Translations under genes and position numbers: made by a program | The notes under the pieces: generated by a model | Databases searched by the model: none | The model's input: only the letters and a program-made list of their open reading frames with translations | Told to the model about the DNA's origin: nothing | From: Verrucomicrobiales bacterium | Lineage (GTDB): Bacteria > Verrucomicrobiota > Verrucomicrobiia > Limisphaerales > J093 | Assembly: GCA_024233215.1 (NCBI GenBank) | Contig: JACKPW010000053.1 | Coordinates: 1-16,350, forward strand | Length of the DNA: 16,350 nt | Direction of reading: 5' to 3' | In this document: in pieces, positions 15,348 to 16,350 of the stretch | Layout of the letters: each line of letters starts with the position of its first letter | How positions within the stretch are numbered: position 1 is the stretch's first letter

Positions 15348-15803
15348 CTAATCCCAGACGTGCCGTTCATCCCATTCCACACCGTGTCTGCGCAAGAGCG
15401 CACGCAGCTCGTCCTGGAAGCTCAGCTTTCGATGATGTTCCTCCTGTCGCGCCACATAAGCCCGAACCCGTTCCAGGTTCGATTGGCTGACCGAAAAGAC
15501 CGCGTAGCCTCCCTGCCAGGCGAAGTTCGCATGCTCGGCTCCCTGCGCTTTCAACCATTGGTTTGAGACGCGTTTCAATTCCTTGACCCATTCCGCCTGG
15601 GTGATGGTCCGACCAACACGCGCCAGGACGTGAACGTGATCCTCGACCCCACCCACTTGGATGGACGGGCAATCGATACGTTTGGAAACCGCGCCGATGT
15701 AACGGTGCAGGGACTGCCGGAGAGTGGGATCGCGGAAGCAAGGCCGACGATCCTTGGTGGAGAAGATCAGGTGCAGGTAGACGACGGAGAGGGATTGCGG
15801 CAT
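15348..15803 (-). CDS. IS200/IS605-like Y1 transposase (REP-associated type)
   Basis: A 151-residue single-stranded-DNA transposase of the HUH/Y1 family. The HUH motif is His56-Val-His58 in GGVEDHVHVLARV. The catalytic tyrosine is probably Tyr116 in ERVRAYVARQ, on the helix followed by QEEHHRKLSFQDE, a typical block of this group. The N-terminus MPQSLSVVYLHLIFSTKDR and the C-terminus RHGVEWDERHVWD are also full-length family features, so the gene looks intact. It would nick and join DNA at hairpins near its ends; the flanking palindrome clusters are likely substrates. The stop is 3 bp from the left hairpin cluster and the start is 23 bp from the right cluster. Whether it mobilises only itself or also dispersed palindromes cannot be told from one copy. 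Confidence 0.92.
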   Translation of the reverse strand: MPQSLSVVYLHLIFSTKDRRPCFRDPTLRQSLHRYIGAVSKRIDCPSIQVGGVEDHVHVLARVGRTITQAEWVKELKRVSNQWLKAQGAEHANFAWQGGYAVFSVSQSNLERVRAYVARQEEHHRKLSFQDELRALLRRHGVEWDERHVWD

Positions 15804-15826
15804 GGGAGGCTATGCGAGGAGAGGCG

Positions 15827-15929
15827 CAACCCCTGCAGGGTTGTTACGCACGTAGGCGACCCACCCAGGGTAGCCCTGACGGGCAACCCTGGGCTTTGAG
15901 GCGGAATCCCGTTGGGATTCTTCGTGGCC
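15827..15929. repeat. Right three-hairpin palindrome cluster of the transposase unit
   Basis: Inverted counterpart of 15241-15344: CAACCC/GGGTTG (15827-15832, 15838-15843), a long palindrome at 15864-15893 with one mismatched pair (15872 with 15885), and GAATCCC-GTT-GGGATTC (15904-15920). GGCGCAACCC at its inner edge and CTTTGAGGCG between the second and third hairpins are shared with the left copy. The middle segment 15844-15863 has diverged from the left copy. Confidence 0.8.
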
Positions 15930-16110
15930 CCGCCCCTGCAACTGGAAGACTGAGATCTGGTCGCTGGCTTGGGGTCCGTTTCCAGGGATCTCTGCAGCCC
16001 TGCCATTGACGTGGACCTTGGTTGCCATTGAGTTATACATATGATGGTGTTCATATGGATCACATGTCAAGTCTGTAGTCCACCCGCTTCCCTGCCCGAG
16101 CCCCCCCCAC

Positions 16111-16137
16111 ATCCTGTCCATCCTGTGAATCCTGTCT
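16111..16137. repeat. Short tandem repeat ATCCTGTNN x3
   Basis: Three 9-bp units, ATCCTGTCC, ATCCTGTGA and ATCCTGTCT, end 2 nt before the stop codon of the response regulator gene. A CCCCCCCC run (16101-16108) precedes them. Similar ATCCTGT strings recur between genes in many environmental bacteria (general recollection). The adjoining stretch 15930-16110 has no gene; it contains an AT-rich spot with two CATATG palindromes (16038-16043, 16052-16057) and nothing else I can name. Confidence 0.55.
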
Positions 16138-16139
16138 GC

Positions 16140-16350
16140 TCAGGTCTCCAGTCGGTAGCCCACGCCGTGGACGGTGAGGATGTGTTTCGGGGCGCGCGGA
16201 TCGATCTCAATCTTGGCGCGGAGGCCGGCGATGTGGTTGTCGACGGTGCGGGTGGTGGGGAAGGCGGCGCAGCCCCAGACGCGATCGAGGAACTCGTCCC
16301 GGCTGACCGGGGCGCCTTCGGCCTCCGCCAGCAACCGCAGCATCGCGAGT
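16140..16350 (-). CDS. OmpR-family response regulator, C-terminal part (runs off the window)
   Basis: The last 69 residues of a winged-helix transcription factor; the gene continues beyond 16350. Visible are the helix LAMLRLLAEAEGAPVSRDEFLDRVWG, the recognition region TTRTVDNHIAGLRAKIEIDP and the closing hairpin KHILTVHGVGYRLET, all standard for the Trans_reg_C domain of OmpR/PhoB-type regulators. The phosphoacceptor receiver domain expected at the N-terminus is outside the window, so whether this is a complete two-component regulator cannot be seen. Its stop lies next to the tandem repeat at 16111-16137, with the transposase unit downstream. A sensor kinase may be encoded outside the window. 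Confidence 0.9.
   Translation of the reverse strand, partial: LAMLRLLAEAEGAPVSRDEFLDRVWGCAAFPTTRTVDNHIAGLRAKIEIDPRAPKHILTVHGVGYRLET

Larger units (their letters stand above)
15241..15929 (-). mobile_element. IS200/RAYT-like transposase unit with inverted palindromic ends
   Basis: A unit of about 690 bp made of one transposase gene (15348-15803) between two inverted copies of a three-hairpin cluster. The ends share GTGGCC followed by GAATCCC hairpins in inverted orientation. I saw no target-site duplication, as expected for HUH/Y1 elements. The arrangement matches REP-associated tyrosine transposases flanked by REP palindromes (family knowledge); the palindromes may act as recognition sites. 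Exact outer limits are uncertain by some tens of bases. Confidence 0.65.

Noticed and set aside
14293..15351. 352-codon plus-strand frame opposite the ankyrin protein
   Set aside because: Antisense to the TPR-LysM-coiled-coil coding sequence and without domain signature.

Overview
The window is GC-rich bacterial DNA with densely packed genes. It most likely comes from a Verrucomicrobiota (Limisphaerales/Pedosphaera-like) genome. That placement is an inference from gene style: large secreted proteins ending in short 'YRLL..W' or 'FTIQ..W' modules, Tat-exported Gfo/Idh/MocA oxidoreductases, beta-propeller enzymes, and IS200-like transposases flanked by palindromic repeats. No rRNA or tRNA is present to confirm it.

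Layout. 122-1792 (-) is a secreted protein with two tandem spondin-type domains. Divergent from it, 1991-2626 (+) is an ECF-type sigma factor, followed by a small zinc-binding anti-sigma-like protein (2785-3084). The latter runs tail-to-tail into prmA, overlapping it by 22 bp. prmA is the last gene of a compact minus-strand operon, rph - histidine phosphatase - prmA (5376 to 3063), whose genes overlap at their stop/start codons. Upstream of rph is a 744-residue secreted protein with a duplicated LamG-like lectin domain (5431-7665, -). Divergent from that is a 763-residue exported protein combining a Reg_prop beta-propeller with a C-terminal helical enzyme-like domain (7850-10141, +).

10142-10830 is a gene-poor accessory patch. 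It holds a small element with imperfect terminal inverted repeats, a Phd/YefM-type antitoxin gene, and the first few codons of a PIN-domain toxin whose remainder has been lost. A Tat-exported oxidoreductase (10831-12204, +) faces a 948-residue exported TPR-LysM-coiled-coil-ankyrin protein (12328-15174, -). Next is an IS200/RAYT-like transposase gene (15348-15803, -) enclosed by two inverted copies of a three-hairpin repeat cluster. The window ends inside an OmpR-type response regulator gene (16140 onward, -).

How it fits together. The sigma/anti-sigma pair and the response regulator are regulatory, rph-prmA is housekeeping RNA/ribosome maintenance, and the rest is mostly exported or surface proteins plus mobile or defence debris. 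Several unlinked genes (sigma factor, rph, propeller protein) share a TTG(T/C)CC-N17-TA-type promoter lying only 6-9 nt before the ATG, with no Shine-Dalgarno sequence. This predicts leaderless transcription. I see no CRISPR array, biosynthetic cluster or clearly new multi-gene system. The most unusual items are the decayed toxin-antitoxin locus with its adjacent structured repeat, the palindrome-flanked transposase, and the multi-module ankyrin protein.
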